The notes beneath the pieces were generated by a model, which ran no database searches, was not told the origin of the DNA, and saw only the letters and a program-made list of their open reading frames with translations. Shown in pieces: positions 1 through 8,672 of a stretch of DNA of 64,000 nt. Position 1 is the stretch's first letter. Each line of letters starts with the position of its first letter. Source of the stretch: Urmitella timonensis (GTDB lineage: Bacteria > Actinomycetota > Actinomycetes > Actinomycetales > Actinomycetaceae); contig FQLW01000005.1 in assembly GCA_900120415.1 (NCBI GenBank), positions 666,907-730,906 of the forward strand. Direction: 5' to 3'. A program made the position numbers and the translations under genes.

Positions 1-431
1 AGCGTCTAGTGGTAGTTACCGGAGAGAATCAAGACACCCTCTGGAATCGGATTTTCGAGGTTTTTGAAGGAAAAGTTCCGCGGGAAAAGATTGATTCTTT
101 CCGGGCTGGTTACGGCACTATTCTCTACTTTTATGACCAGCAAGTCACCGAAGAAATGGCGGGCAAGTTCAGCGCCTATGCCGACAAATTCCCGCATTGG
201 GCGGCGCAATCTCTGGGAATGCTGCAGTTTTCGCTGTGGGTAGCACTCCGCGAGGCGGGCATTGGTGCTTCCCTGCAACACTACAATCCGGTGATTGACC
301 ACGAGGTTAAGCAACTGTTTGACCTGCCCGAAACCTGGGTGCTAGATGCGCAAATGCCGTTCGGACTGGCCAGCGACGAACCACAACCTAAGCAGCTGCA
401 AGACATTCGCCAGCGGGTAATCCAGCGCTAG
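1..431 (+). CDS. Nitroreductase family protein, C-terminal part (5' truncated by window edge)
   Basis: The frame is open from the window edge, so the true start lies upstream; a GTG at 9 is an internal codon. The visible 140 or so residues match the C-terminal half of the Frm2/Hbn1-like nitroreductases, which are FMN flavoproteins that reduce nitro compounds or quinones with NAD(P)H. The signs seen are a TGENQDTLW segment, a long helix containing AAQSLGMLQFSLWVALRE, then GIGASLQHYNP and a closing MPFGLASDEP strand. These are the dimer-interface and FMN-binding parts of the fold. The substrate cannot be told. A GC-rich hairpin follows the stop. Confidence 0.8.
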   Translation, partial: RLVVVTGENQDTLWNRIFEVFEGKVPREKIDSFRAGYGTILYFYDQQVTEEMAGKFSAYADKFPHWAAQSLGMLQFSLWVALREAGIGASLQHYNPVIDHEVKQLFDLPETWVLDAQMPFGLASDEPQPKQLQDIRQRVIQR

Positions 432-445
432 CTGCCTAAGGGAAC

Positions 446-482
446 GCCGGCAAGGTCAAACTTTGGGATTAGCCTTGCCGGC
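446..482. terminator. Hairpin downstream of the nitroreductase gene
   Basis: GCCGGCAAGG at 446-455 pairs perfectly with CCTTGCCGGC at 473-482 across a 17-nt loop. No clear U-run follows on either strand, so termination is likely but not certain. It lies between the nitroreductase stop and the convergent methyltransferase stop. Confidence 0.5.
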
Positions 483-575
483 AGCCTGGCAGCGTTAATA
501 GTTAACTCCAGTTGGAATCCACCCGACATTTTCAGGTATTAGCCCAAATTTTGCGATGCTGCCAGACCTAACAAC

Positions 576-1868
576 CTATATGAGTGCGCCCTGCTCACTG
601 CTGTTGGTAGGTCTTTCTGATCTCAGCGAAAGAGGCGCTACTACCTCCATAGTTTCCTCTAGGGGGATTTCACCTAAAGCGGCCAGCACGCACCTGCCTA
701 CGTGGTAACCCAAGTTTACCGGCACCGCGTTACCGATCTGCTTATATTGCGCCGCCATGGATCCGCAAAACTCCCAGTCATCGGGGAAGGTTTGAATCCG
801 GGCATACTCTCGTACCGTGAAAGGACGGGTTTCGCTGGGGTGACAACGTTCGGTCTGTTTTTGCGCCGGGTTACAGGTCAGAGTTAGCGCGGGCTGATTC
901 CAAGCCATACGCCGCGCCATTCCGGTTTTACCTCCCCCTAGAAAATAAGACTTACCCATATATTCTCGCTGTATCTCGTCAGGAAGGTCTCGCCAGTTCC
1001 CGCCCTCGGGAATCCTTTCCATAACCTTAGCTTTACGTTCGGTGTAGCGCTGACCTGGGGACTGCGGAACATTTTGCAGCGCTTCTTTTAGGGTGACCAC
1101 ATAATCGTTTTCCTTAGGAAAAATGATTGGTAAATCTAGATCTTTGCGCGTGGCAAATAGAATCAGTCGCTCACGCTTTTGCGGCACATCTAAGTATTGC
1201 GCCCGTAAAACTTGGTAGTTTACCCGGTAGCCAAGTTCATCAAAGGTATTGAGCATGGTGGTGAGGGTATTGCCGTGATCATGTTTTACCAGTCCCCGCA
1301 CGTTTTCACCGATGGCAATCGCGGGACGGATCGTTCTGATAGCTCGCGCAAACTCGAAGAATAGGGTACCGCGCGTATCCTCGAATCCCCGACTTTTTCC
1401 CGCATAGGAAAACGCTTGACATGGGAAACCGGCTTGGATAACTTGGGCGTCCAGCTTTGAAAAATCTACCTCATGCACGTCATCGGGGCAGATGTTCCAG
1501 TCAAAACCGTGCGCCTGACTGTTTTTACATAAAGTCGCTACCGCACTGCGATCAAACTCGTTGAGAAATACATGCGGGATTCCAGCATTATGGAAACCGA
1601 GAGCAGTACCGCCGCCTCCGGCAAATAAATCCACGCAGGTAGCCCGAGGATAGGTTTTCTCTGAACGCAGCACCGTAAACGGTTTTTCTTCCCCGGTTCC
1701 CGAGAGTTTACGTTGCAGCCTTTCGATTTCAGCCACATTAAATAGGCGGTTCCCCCGTCCATCACGACTCGACTTAATCAACCCCTGTTTAGCCCACCGG
1801 CGGATGGTATCCACCGACACTTTTAGTTCCCCGGCAGCCACCCCTATTTGAACTAGCTTATTTTCCAC
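576..1868 (-). CDS. Type II DNA (cytosine-5) methyltransferase with N-terminal MerR-like HTH
   Basis: This is the modification subunit of a restriction-modification pair; it would transfer methyl from SAM to C5 of cytosine. Residues about 5-55 form a MerR/excisionase-type helix-turn-helix (VSVDTIRRWAKQGLI). The catalytic domain follows with motif I (DLFAGGGGTALGF), motif IV (GFPCQAF, catalytic Cys near residue 150), motif VI (GENVRGL), motif VIII (QKRERLILFATR) and motif X (GNAVPV). The variable region between VIII and IX holds the target-recognition domain. I chose the GTG at 1868 because an AAAGG lies 7 nt before it; the GTG at 1874 abuts the AAAGG too closely. The fused HTH suggests autoregulation, as known for some C5 methylases with N-terminal HTH domains, and an inverted repeat covers the start. 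The endonuclease partner lies upstream on the same strand. Confidence 0.93.
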   Translation of the reverse strand: MENKLVQIGVAAGELKVSVDTIRRWAKQGLIKSSRDGRGNRLFNVAEIERLQRKLSGTGEEKPFTVLRSEKTYPRATCVDLFAGGGGTALGFHNAGIPHVFLNEFDRSAVATLCKNSQAHGFDWNICPDDVHEVDFSKLDAQVIQAGFPCQAFSYAGKSRGFEDTRGTLFFEFARAIRTIRPAIAIGENVRGLVKHDHGNTLTTMLNTFDELGYRVNYQVLRAQYLDVPQKRERLILFATRKDLDLPIIFPKENDYVVTLKEALQNVPQSPGQRYTERKAKVMERIPEGGNWRDLPDEIQREYMGKSYFLGGGKTGMARRMAWNQPALTLTCNPAQKQTERCHPSETRPFTVREYARIQTFPDDWEFCGSMAAQYKQIGNAVPVNLGYHVGRCVLAALGEIPLEETMEVVAPLSLRSERPTNSSEQGALI

Positions 1869-1875
1869 CAGCACC

Positions 1876-1906
1876 CCTTTACCTAGTACCCTTGCCTAGG
1901 TAAAGG
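1876..1906 (-). promoter_or_regulatory. Perfect 11-bp inverted repeat over the methyltransferase ribosome binding site
   Basis: CCTTTACCTAG at 1876-1886 and CTAGGTAAAGG at 1896-1906 are exact reverse complements separated by 9 nt. The arm next to the gene contains the AAAGG Shine-Dalgarno on the minus strand. It can act as a DNA operator for the HTH domain of the methyltransferase, as an RNA hairpin hiding the ribosome binding site, or both. Which one applies is inference. Confidence 0.6.
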
Positions 1907-1930
1907 TTACTATAAGAAAGTTTCTTTCGG

Positions 1931-2626
1931 CTAGATTGGCAGGCTAGTAGTGAACAAATCTTCCATTTCTTTTTCGTCTAGTTTTATGCCTTGACCAGTA
2001 ATATCGGAAAAAATTCGGGGTAATGCCATATAAATTTCATGCAATGCAGTGGGACGGCCGAACACTAAGGAATAGGCAGTTACCCCGTCGCATACCCGAA
2101 CTATTGATTTTTCCGAGCGTCCCGACACTTTCCAGGGACGATCATATTGCTCGGGAGTTTTTGGCACGATTTGGAACAGATAGGCGATAGCATCACCTGC
2201 ACGAGCTAAAGAATCTAGGTTGTCCCAGATATTCTTTTCATCAGACGCCTTGATCGTGTTAAATCGATTTTTTACTTCCGCAAACAGCGGTTTCTCATGT
2301 AGAGGATGCAAAAATCCTGGTTTTGTTCTTAAATCGATGGAACCACCTGAGGCGCCAGTTTCCGTCCAGTCCTCGGCCAGTCCCAGCACCCGCTGATGCC
2401 AATACCCCACGTTATCGGATAAGGTCTTGTTCAAAGAGCGTTCTTTTTCAAACAGGCGAGCTTGAGATACCGCCTCCCCAGCAAGAACCGCTTGTGCCAC
2501 CAGAGTAAAGGGATCAGGAGGGAGAGGCTTGCGTTTTACCGGGGAAAACACTTTGGAAAAAGACAGCTTGGTAACCTCATATAACGCGTCTTCATCAATC
2601 CAATCTAAACCGTACGAATGTTTCAT
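1931..2626 (-). CDS. Type II restriction endonuclease, Eco47II-like family
   Basis: This is the likely cutting partner of the adjacent C5 methyltransferase. A segment reading NVGYWHQRVLG, followed some residues later by PLFAEVKNRFNT, matches the pattern I recall for the Eco47II family (a GGNCC-type specificity in characterised members), with EVK as the E-x-K part of a PD-(D/E)xK nuclease core. The frame could open at 2749, but the family-like sequence begins at the ATG at 2626, preceded by a GAGAGG. From there the protein is 231 residues. The gap to the methyltransferase is about 60 nt, so the two are probably co-transcribed with the endonuclease first. Specificity is inference from family resemblance. 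Confidence 0.75.
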   Translation of the reverse strand: MKHSYGLDWIDEDALYEVTKLSFSKVFSPVKRKPLPPDPFTLVAQAVLAGEAVSQARLFEKERSLNKTLSDNVGYWHQRVLGLAEDWTETGASGGSIDLRTKPGFLHPLHEKPLFAEVKNRFNTIKASDEKNIWDNLDSLARAGDAIAYLFQIVPKTPEQYDRPWKVSGRSEKSIVRVCDGVTAYSLVFGRPTALHEIYMALPRIFSDITGQGIKLDEKEMEDLFTTSLPI

Positions 2627-2769
2627 AGCCAAACAAAGCCTCTCAAAAATACGATTTCCGCCACTGCAAAAACCAGTTTGTCCTACGCGTATGCTACCAA
2701 GTTTTCCCTCCCTCGATACCTCAACGAAACTTTCGATTAAAAAATACACCGTACAGCCACGAGCTAAAT

Positions 2770-3050
2770 TCTGAGATCTTCAATCCCGAGTACTGGCTAG
2801 TTGATTACTCCCTTATAGGGCTAAAGCTGGCTGCGCTATTTGCCTGCCGCCTCTATCGCGCCAGCCGGAAAGTATGGATAGCGGGACTCCTAATTGGATT
2901 CCTATATTTCCTGGTGATGTCGTTAGAGCTCACCGCCTTGACCATGGCAGATACCGAGCCGGTAGCACTTACCGAACAGACCAGTATTGTGATGATGCCA
3001 CTCGCAACTGCCACTTTGGCGAGGGTATCGGCAGAAATGACCCGACTTCT
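2770..3050 (+). pseudogene. Possible remnant of a membrane-protein gene
   Basis: A plus-strand frame without a good start encodes a stretch that reads like real protein: FNPEYWLVDYSL, then a hydrophobic helix (LKLAALFAC), a basic loop RLYRASRK, and a second hydrophobic helix (IAGLLIGFLYFLVMSL). It then runs antisense into the 3' end of the surface-protein gene and stops at 3135. It may be the broken end of a gene displaced when the restriction-modification cassette arrived. Family not recognised; it could also be chance coding. Confidence 0.25.
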
Positions 3051-3057
3051 ATCAGCA

Positions 3058-5553
3058 TTAAACCCAGCGGTAGCGGCGGCGCAGGATCATTGCTCCGCCC
3101 AGCGATACCCCCAGGGCGCAAATCCCCAGAAGTGATGCAGCCCCGCTGCCGGTGTGAACTATTTCTTCCGGTATCGGTGGGGTTGTAGGAGGTGTCGCCG
3201 GCGGAGTTACCGGAGGGGTTGTAGGAGGCGTAGGCGGTGGGGTGGGTGGAATAAAGGTGTTGGTGAAGAACACCAGGTTAACCCCATCGTTCTGCTCGGC
3301 TTGGGCGACTTGGCTGACTTTAAATTTACCCGTAAGTTCTGCCGGTAAAGTCTCGGTCACCTTATAGGTGAGCGCCACTCGCTCTTCCGGTTTCTTCTCC
3401 ACATCTGCGGGCGTATATTTTGGTAACTTCTCGAGGGCGAATTGGAAGTCTTTACCCTTGCCCTGCTGGAAACTGCCGGATTTCAAATATTTTCGCACCG
3501 GTTCGGTCGCTATTTTGTTTTTTCCTTGCCAGGTTTCCACTGCGAAGTTATCGATATAATCGCGCATATCGATATCTTTAAGCAGGTCATCCCCACCCTC
3601 CCAGTGTTTCTTAACTAGCAAATCCAGGTAAGGAATAATCTCGGTTTCTGAATCGGGAATCCGGTTATAAATCGGCTGTTCCCCCAGTTTCTTCAGTTTT
3701 ACTTGAAACTTAATCGAAAGGTTTCGCTCCGCAGGGATCTTAATCGCCTTCAGAAAGTCGAACTCTGCTACCTGGGTTTTAACGTTATCTAGCAGCCTAA
3801 TCTCCCGAGTGTCCGGGTCATAGCTTGCTGTAAAGTCGGGAGCTGCTTCCTCGCCCTCCATGACTTTTAGAGAACCCGGAACCAGTTCCAGGCGTTCATC
3901 GAGCTTATCTACTACTGTGACTGTGTTTTTAAAGCCCATGTCTACATACTTGCCATACTTAACCACCAGGCGGTGATCTCCCGGAATCTTCGCGTTAATC
4001 TGGTAGTCGATTAAGTCTCCCCTGCTGGCGTAGGCTTTTTTCGCGTCCTCCCCAATCGGGTATTTCGCCTGGTCGATAACCTTATCAAAAACCGGTTTCT
4101 TCGGTACCAGCAGTAGCAGCGGGGTCTTGTAACCAATATATGCGCGCGAGCTCGCGTTATCCTTAAATCGCTCATCGGTAGCGCCATAGGGATTAGCCCA
4201 CACTTCTTCATGATTGCTGTTCGACTGGAGCATCCTCATAGTGAGCCGCCCATTTTCTGCCAGGCGAACTCGGTACTGTAAGGACAGGTCGTAGTCATTT
4301 TTGAACGCTGGCGAGGCGTCTTCAATCCGCACCGTATATTCCCCCGGGGTTACTGCCTTAAACAGGCTTGCCGGATAACCGAGGGCGGCTGTAGAGGCGG
4401 TAGACTTGGTGACCAGCTTCCCGTCCTGGCCATAGAGCCCCAAAGTAAAACCTGGTTTCGCATAGGCAGTTGCAAAAGAATCATACTTGACGCTTTCAAT
4501 ATTAGAAGCCAGGATATAGACCTGTTTTCCGAGGATAACCGTCAAGGTATTAGTCGCCGGATCGAATTGTTGCTCCGCGATTCCGTAATACATGTAGGAT
4601 TTCGGCAGACTGGGCAAAGAAAGTTTCGCGCCCTCGGGCACCCCAGCGGCTTGAATGTCGAAAGAATAATCTCCGCTGGCAGTAGGCAGAGAAAGCTGTT
4701 TTTCTGCCTGAGGATCCGGCTTACCCCCGATATTAAACTTCCAGGTGTCATTCTCCCCCAGCACCTCCAAAGGGCGCTTGATAGTCACGTGATAGGTCTG
4801 ATTAACCAGCTTTACTTGCTTTAAAAGCAGCTCAAAACCACCATCTTTGGCCAGCACCTTATTCACGGCGTAAACCGATTTTTGCCCGTCGTTATTCATG
4901 GTGACGGTTGGCAATTCTGCTTGTGCTGCCGGAACCAGAGAGCTCGGGGCAAACTTGCCGCTATCATCGTAAGCAGCCGCTTTTAGGAAACCGTGACCGG
5001 AAGAATCCTTAGTGACAGTCACCTTCTCAATTTCTTTGCTAACCGGGTTGTATAGCGGGAGTTCAAAGGATTCAGCAGTACCATGAAGGGGCTTCTCGGC
5101 TTCATCGACCATAGTAATGTCGTAGCGCGCCGAGATTTTTTCTTTAAAAGTCATCCGCATTTCGGGGGTTCCATCAGAGCCCGCCGCAACCTTTACTTTT
5201 ACCGACTCCCCTACCTGCGAAAAACCTTTCTTCACCGAAAAAGTGATTTCCTTACCGATGGGGTATTCTGCGGCCTCGAGGGCGAACTCAATCTCGCATT
5301 TTCGCAACCCATTTTCTAGGGTTTTGTCCGAGGTAACGTCTGCGGCCTCGATCTCGTAGGAGTCAGCAAACCAGCCGGTACCTTCTTGGATCTCTAAATC
5401 GGTGCACTTAGCCCGGGTATAGATAGTTGCATAGAGGGCGGCGGTATTTTCGTCCTCCCCGGCAGCTTGAGCCAGGGGCGATAAAAGCACCATCCCCAGG
5501 ATCAAGGCGACAATAACGCTGATCAGAGACAGATTCGCAGCTTTTCTATTCAT
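3058..5553 (-). CDS. Large cell-wall-anchored surface protein with isopeptide-type domain
   Basis: An 831-residue exported protein. The ATG at 5553 follows a GGGG and opens a signal peptide (basic MNRK, then a hydrophobic core ending AQAAGEDEN). The middle is beta-rich. A segment near SRGDLIDYQINAKIPGDH resembles the fimbrial isopeptide-forming (D2) domain of Gram-positive pilins and adhesins. The C-terminus has a proline-threonine-rich wall-spanning stretch, then IVHTG, a hydrophobic helix and a basic tail (RRRYR), which is the sortase-substrate architecture. The pentapeptide departs from LPxTG at the first two positions. The likely place is covalently in the cell wall, with an adhesive or structural role. 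It is divergent from the potassium transporter gene. Confidence 0.85.
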   Translation of the reverse strand: MNRKAANLSLISVIVALILGMVLLSPLAQAAGEDENTAALYATIYTRAKCTDLEIQEGTGWFADSYEIEAADVTSDKTLENGLRKCEIEFALEAAEYPIGKEITFSVKKGFSQVGESVKVKVAAGSDGTPEMRMTFKEKISARYDITMVDEAEKPLHGTAESFELPLYNPVSKEIEKVTVTKDSSGHGFLKAAAYDDSGKFAPSSLVPAAQAELPTVTMNNDGQKSVYAVNKVLAKDGGFELLLKQVKLVNQTYHVTIKRPLEVLGENDTWKFNIGGKPDPQAEKQLSLPTASGDYSFDIQAAGVPEGAKLSLPSLPKSYMYYGIAEQQFDPATNTLTVILGKQVYILASNIESVKYDSFATAYAKPGFTLGLYGQDGKLVTKSTASTAALGYPASLFKAVTPGEYTVRIEDASPAFKNDYDLSLQYRVRLAENGRLTMRMLQSNSNHEEVWANPYGATDERFKDNASSRAYIGYKTPLLLLVPKKPVFDKVIDQAKYPIGEDAKKAYASRGDLIDYQINAKIPGDHRLVVKYGKYVDMGFKNTVTVVDKLDERLELVPGSLKVMEGEEAAPDFTASYDPDTREIRLLDNVKTQVAEFDFLKAIKIPAERNLSIKFQVKLKKLGEQPIYNRIPDSETEIIPYLDLLVKKHWEGGDDLLKDIDMRDYIDNFAVETWQGKNKIATEPVRKYLKSGSFQQGKGKDFQFALEKLPKYTPADVEKKPEERVALTYKVTETLPAELTGKFKVSQVAQAEQNDGVNLVFFTNTFIPPTPPPTPPTTPPVTPPATPPTTPPIPEEIVHTGSGAASLLGICALGVSLGGAMILRRRYRWV

Positions 5554-5783
5554 ATTCCCCACTTGCGGTAGCAGTATTTGAACCTGGTGCCAGAATATAT
5601 CGCTGGAGATAGCAAAAATAATGCGGCGTAAAAAATCACAACTATGTTTACTTAGAAGGCAAGAACCAACCCCAGAAAAATACTGCAATATCAATAGTTG
5701 CTATTACTCCTTGTAACCTGGAAAACAGCTAACTCTTTTTGCTAAGAACCGCGCACTTGCCGGAGGGAGCAATACTGCGTAGT

Positions 5784-7127
5784 ATGCAGTTCGTGTCCAA
5801 AACACAGCGGCATTATTTCAACTATGCGGCAGTGATATTATCCGGGTTCCTCATCGCCCTGCTGATAGGAACCTGCCTACTAATGCTGCCGTTATCAACG
5901 GTGCATGTCGGAGGGCTACCGCTACTTCCGGCCTTATTTACCGCCACCTCTGCCCTCTGCGTTACCGGCTTAACAATTGTTGACACCGCCACCTACTGGA
6001 CGGATTTCGGCAAGGTCGTGATTTTACTATTAATACAGGTAGGCGGCTTCGGGGTGATGAGTTTTGCGGCCGTGCTCGCCCAAGCAGTAATCCGCCGAGA
6101 AAGCCATAGCGCCAAGCTGGCTTCAGCGGCAGAACGGCGCAGCGTCACCGGCAGGTTGGGCGTACTGTTGCGCCGGGTACTGGGAACTTCCCTCTTGATT
6201 GAGCTACTCACCGCCATTCCCCTGACGATTCGTTTCCTGTCACTAGGGTATTCGCTGCCGCGCGCCCTCTGGCATGGGGTTTTTCATGCAGTTTCGGCCT
6301 TTAATAATGCTGGCTTCGCCCTCTATTCCGACAATATGTCTTCCTTCGTGGGCGATTGGGGGGTGTGTCTGCCCCTGATTATTGCGATCATTATCGGAGG
6401 TTTGGGATTCCCCGTTCTCTTCCAACTTCGCACCAGCCTATTCAAGCCTTATCGCTGGTCGCTGCACACTCGGATGATGATAGCTGGCACCGGTGGTCTG
6501 CTGCTATTTTCTTCCCTACTGGTTACGGCTTTCGAGTGGCATAACCCGAAAACTTTAGGCAAACTCCCTACCTCTGATGCGATTCTGGCCGGAATATTTC
6601 AAGCAGTCCAAACCCGCACCACCGGTTTTAACTCCATAGATATTGGACAAATGCATGAACCCACCTTGTTTGCGATGGATACTTTTATGTTTATCGGGGC
6701 TGGACCGGCCGGAACTGCCGGGGGTATCAAAATCACCACCATGTTTGCCCTCCTGGCGATTGTCGCTGCCGTTATTCGCGGCCGCAACCAAGCCGTGGTG
6801 TTTGGAAAAAGCATTTCTTCTGAGGTCGTCCATCAAGCAGTCGCGGTGGTGGTGTTGGGATTTATCTTGGTGGTTACTTCCACCATTTCAATCATGTTCT
6901 TAACCCACTTCACCTTGTCGCAAACCCTATTTGAAGTGTTCTCCGCTTTTGGTACCGTAGGGCTATCTACCGGAATAACACCGCTACTTAACGATCCTTC
7001 GCAGTTAATACTTATAGCTTTAATGATTATTGGGCGATTAGGTCCGATTACGGTTGCTACCGCACTCGCTTTCGCACCTAGTGCCTCTAAGATTTCCTTC
7101 CCCGCAGAAAGGCCGATCATTGGTTAA
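5784..7127 (+). CDS. trkH: Trk/Ktr-type potassium uptake membrane subunit
   Basis: A 447-residue channel-like K+ transporter subunit. The four pore loops of the family are visible: TSALCVTGLTIVD, SAFNNAGFALYS, TRTTGFNSIDIG and FGTVGLSTGITP, each between hydrophobic helices. The first ATG of the mature-looking protein is at 5784; a GGAGGG ends 16 nt upstream, nearer to an in-frame CTG at 5775, so the start may be slightly upstream. It overlaps the next gene, the cytosolic regulatory subunit, by 8 nt, which indicates translational coupling and a two-subunit complex. Confidence 0.92.
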   Translation: MQFVSKTQRHYFNYAAVILSGFLIALLIGTCLLMLPLSTVHVGGLPLLPALFTATSALCVTGLTIVDTATYWTDFGKVVILLLIQVGGFGVMSFAAVLAQAVIRRESHSAKLASAAERRSVTGRLGVLLRRVLGTSLLIELLTAIPLTIRFLSLGYSLPRALWHGVFHAVSAFNNAGFALYSDNMSSFVGDWGVCLPLIIAIIIGGLGFPVLFQLRTSLFKPYRWSLHTRMMIAGTGGLLLFSSLLVTAFEWHNPKTLGKLPTSDAILAGIFQAVQTRTTGFNSIDIGQMHEPTLFAMDTFMFIGAGPAGTAGGIKITTMFALLAIVAAVIRGRNQAVVFGKSISSEVVHQAVAVVVLGFILVVTSTISIMFLTHFTLSQTLFEVFSAFGTVGLSTGITPLLNDPSQLILIALMIIGRLGPITVATALAFAPSASKISFPAERPIIG

Positions 7128-7788
7128 TTTCTCGAAACCTACTTATGCGGTTCTAGGTTTAGGACGCTTTGGTAGCGCCGTCGCCCGCGAGCTGATGTCA
7201 GACTATGCCGTGGTTGTCGGTATCGATTTAAACGAAACGGTAGTAAACCGTAATAACGGCATCTTGAGCCAGGTGGCACAAACCGATGCCACCGATATTG
7301 CTTCCATTACTGAGCTCGGCGTCGCTGATTGCGATGGCGTAGTAGTCGGGATTGGCGGCCCCCATGTGGAGGCCTCTATCCTCACCTGCTCGCTGCTCAC
7401 CGATATGGGGGTTAAGAACCTGTGGGCAAAGTCCTCTGGAACCGCCCACGGACGTATCTTGGAACAAATTGGGGTGCCTCATATTGTTCATCCCGAGGTA
7501 GCGATGGGGCGCAGGGTTGCCCACTTGGTACGCGGGGTAAACCTGGACTACGTAGAACTGTCTTCCGGCACCGCGATGGTTAGAACTATTCTTCCCAAGT
7601 CGGCGGTCGGCTCTCTCGATGAGGTCGATCTTTGGAACCGGCACGGGGTAAAGATCGTGGCGGTGCTGCGGGAAAACCAATGGCAACCGGTGCTGGGGGC
7701 AGTAGAACTTTCCGAGGGCGACCAAGTCCAGATTTACGGCAGCGCGAAGCAGGTAGAAAAGTTCGCCCGCCTCGCCCCCCGGCTCTAG
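7120..7788 (+). CDS. trkA: Trk/Ktr potassium uptake regulatory subunit (RCK protein)
   Basis: A 222-residue cytosolic gating ring subunit for the preceding K+ transporter. The N-terminal Rossmann (RCK_N) domain begins YAVLGLGRFGSAVARELM with the GxGxxG nucleotide loop and an acidic strand end (GIDLNE). The C-terminal part (from about residue 135) has RCK_C features ending in DQVQIYGSAKQVEKF. I chose the TTG at 7120 because AAAGG lies 7 nt upstream and because family members start just before the Rossmann strand. The start lies inside the transporter gene, so the two are translationally coupled. Confidence 0.92.
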   Translation: MVNFSKPTYAVLGLGRFGSAVARELMSDYAVVVGIDLNETVVNRNNGILSQVAQTDATDIASITELGVADCDGVVVGIGGPHVEASILTCSLLTDMGVKNLWAKSSGTAHGRILEQIGVPHIVHPEVAMGRRVAHLVRGVNLDYVELSSGTAMVRTILPKSAVGSLDEVDLWNRHGVKIVAVLRENQWQPVLGAVELSEGDQVQIYGSAKQVEKFARLAPRL

Positions 7789-7966
7789 CTGCCCTACCCC
7801 ACCGCGGCCACTAACAAAAACCGGACTACCTACCTCCGCAGCCCCTACTGCAGTGGCGATAACCCAAGTAGTGGTGCGGGGACAATTCAACCTCGGCGGG
7901 TTCGGTCTACGACGAGCGGGGACTATTGATGTTCTAGTAATCCCAATAGCTATAGCACAATTCTCC

Positions 7967-8005
7967 TGTACCGACATACCGACGAATGTCGGTATTGAAT
8001 ACCGA
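7967..8005. repeat. Cluster of TACCGAC half-sites including a palindrome (operator-like)
   Basis: TACCGAC occurs three times within about 40 bp. At 7977-7994 two copies form a perfect 7-bp inverted repeat with a 4-nt centre (TACCGAC-GAAT-GTCGGTA). A further TACCGACaaATGTC half-match follows. The cluster lies about 130 bp before the secreted-peptide gene and looks like a repressor binding array. Nothing else was recognised in the 347-bp gap 7789-8135, apart from a small hairpin CCATC...GATGG just before the next gene. Confidence 0.45.
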
Positions 8006-8135
8006 CAAATGTCAATGTTGTAGCGCTAGCAAAAAATGGTTACCTGGCAATGTCCCTACGAGGAGACCACAGCTCATATTCCCACGCTGTGTAACACACC
8101 ATCTGTAACGATGGCATGATGAAAGGAATACAAAG

Positions 8136-8672
8136 ATGAAACTAGGTAAAGTTACTCAGTTTGCTACAGCAAGTGTATGCACCCTCGCTTTATCGTTTAC
8201 AGCAGTCGGAGTAGCGAACGCCGCTCCTGCAACAGAAGCCGAAACTATTTCCATTACAACAAATAACAATTATAATGTTTTAGCATCTGACGACTTCAGT
8301 GAAGATGAAAATACACAAGCAATGTACCAGCTCCTTAACTACTACGCTAATATTCCAGATGCCGTCTTAGAAAACGGAGATGCCGCATTACAAGATTGGC
8401 AGAAGCAAAACCCAATCACTACAACCCGTGCTTCTGTTCTTGGCTGTATAGGTGCAGTAGCTTGGCTGATAGGAAATAATGTAGTTGGAGTAGCAAAAAT
8501 AGTTAAAATTAAACGGCTAATTAAAGCTCTTGGAGGGGTTAAAAACGCTGTGAAATTAATGTGGAAAGCTAGCTTTAAAATAGAAAAAATGAAAGCTGCC
8601 GGTGGCGCATTAACAGAATTAGGCGCTGAATTACTTGGAGTGTCTGGGGTGAAAAAGCAATGCTTCAGTTAG
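8136..8672 (+). CDS. Secreted two-cysteine peptide precursor, bacteriocin-like (unassigned)
   Basis: A 178-residue protein. Residues 1-30 are a clear Sec signal peptide ending VANAA. Residues 31-95 are an acidic, polar, propeptide-like part. Residues 98-178 form a glycine-rich, strongly basic, amphipathic region (VKIKRLIKALGGVKNAVK) bracketed by Cys104 and Cys176, the only cysteines after the signal. This layout resembles pre-pro-peptide toxins such as SdpC, but no family was recognised with certainty. A GAAAGGAA lies before the ATG. The 3' end overlaps the next gene by 13 nt, which suggests a toxin and immunity pair. AT content is higher than in flanking host genes. Function is inference. 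Confidence 0.6.
   Translation: MKLGKVTQFATASVCTLALSFTAVGVANAAPATEAETISITTNNNYNVLASDDFSEDENTQAMYQLLNYYANIPDAVLENGDAALQDWQKQNPITTTRASVLGCIGAVAWLIGNNVVGVAKIVKIKRLIKALGGVKNAVKLMWKASFKIEKMKAAGGALTELGAELLGVSGVKKQCFS

Noticed and set aside
7228..7977. Long antisense open frame across the trkA gene and the following gap
   Set aside because: It mirrors the well-supported RCK gene, has proline/arginine-rich low-complexity sequence and no ribosome binding site.
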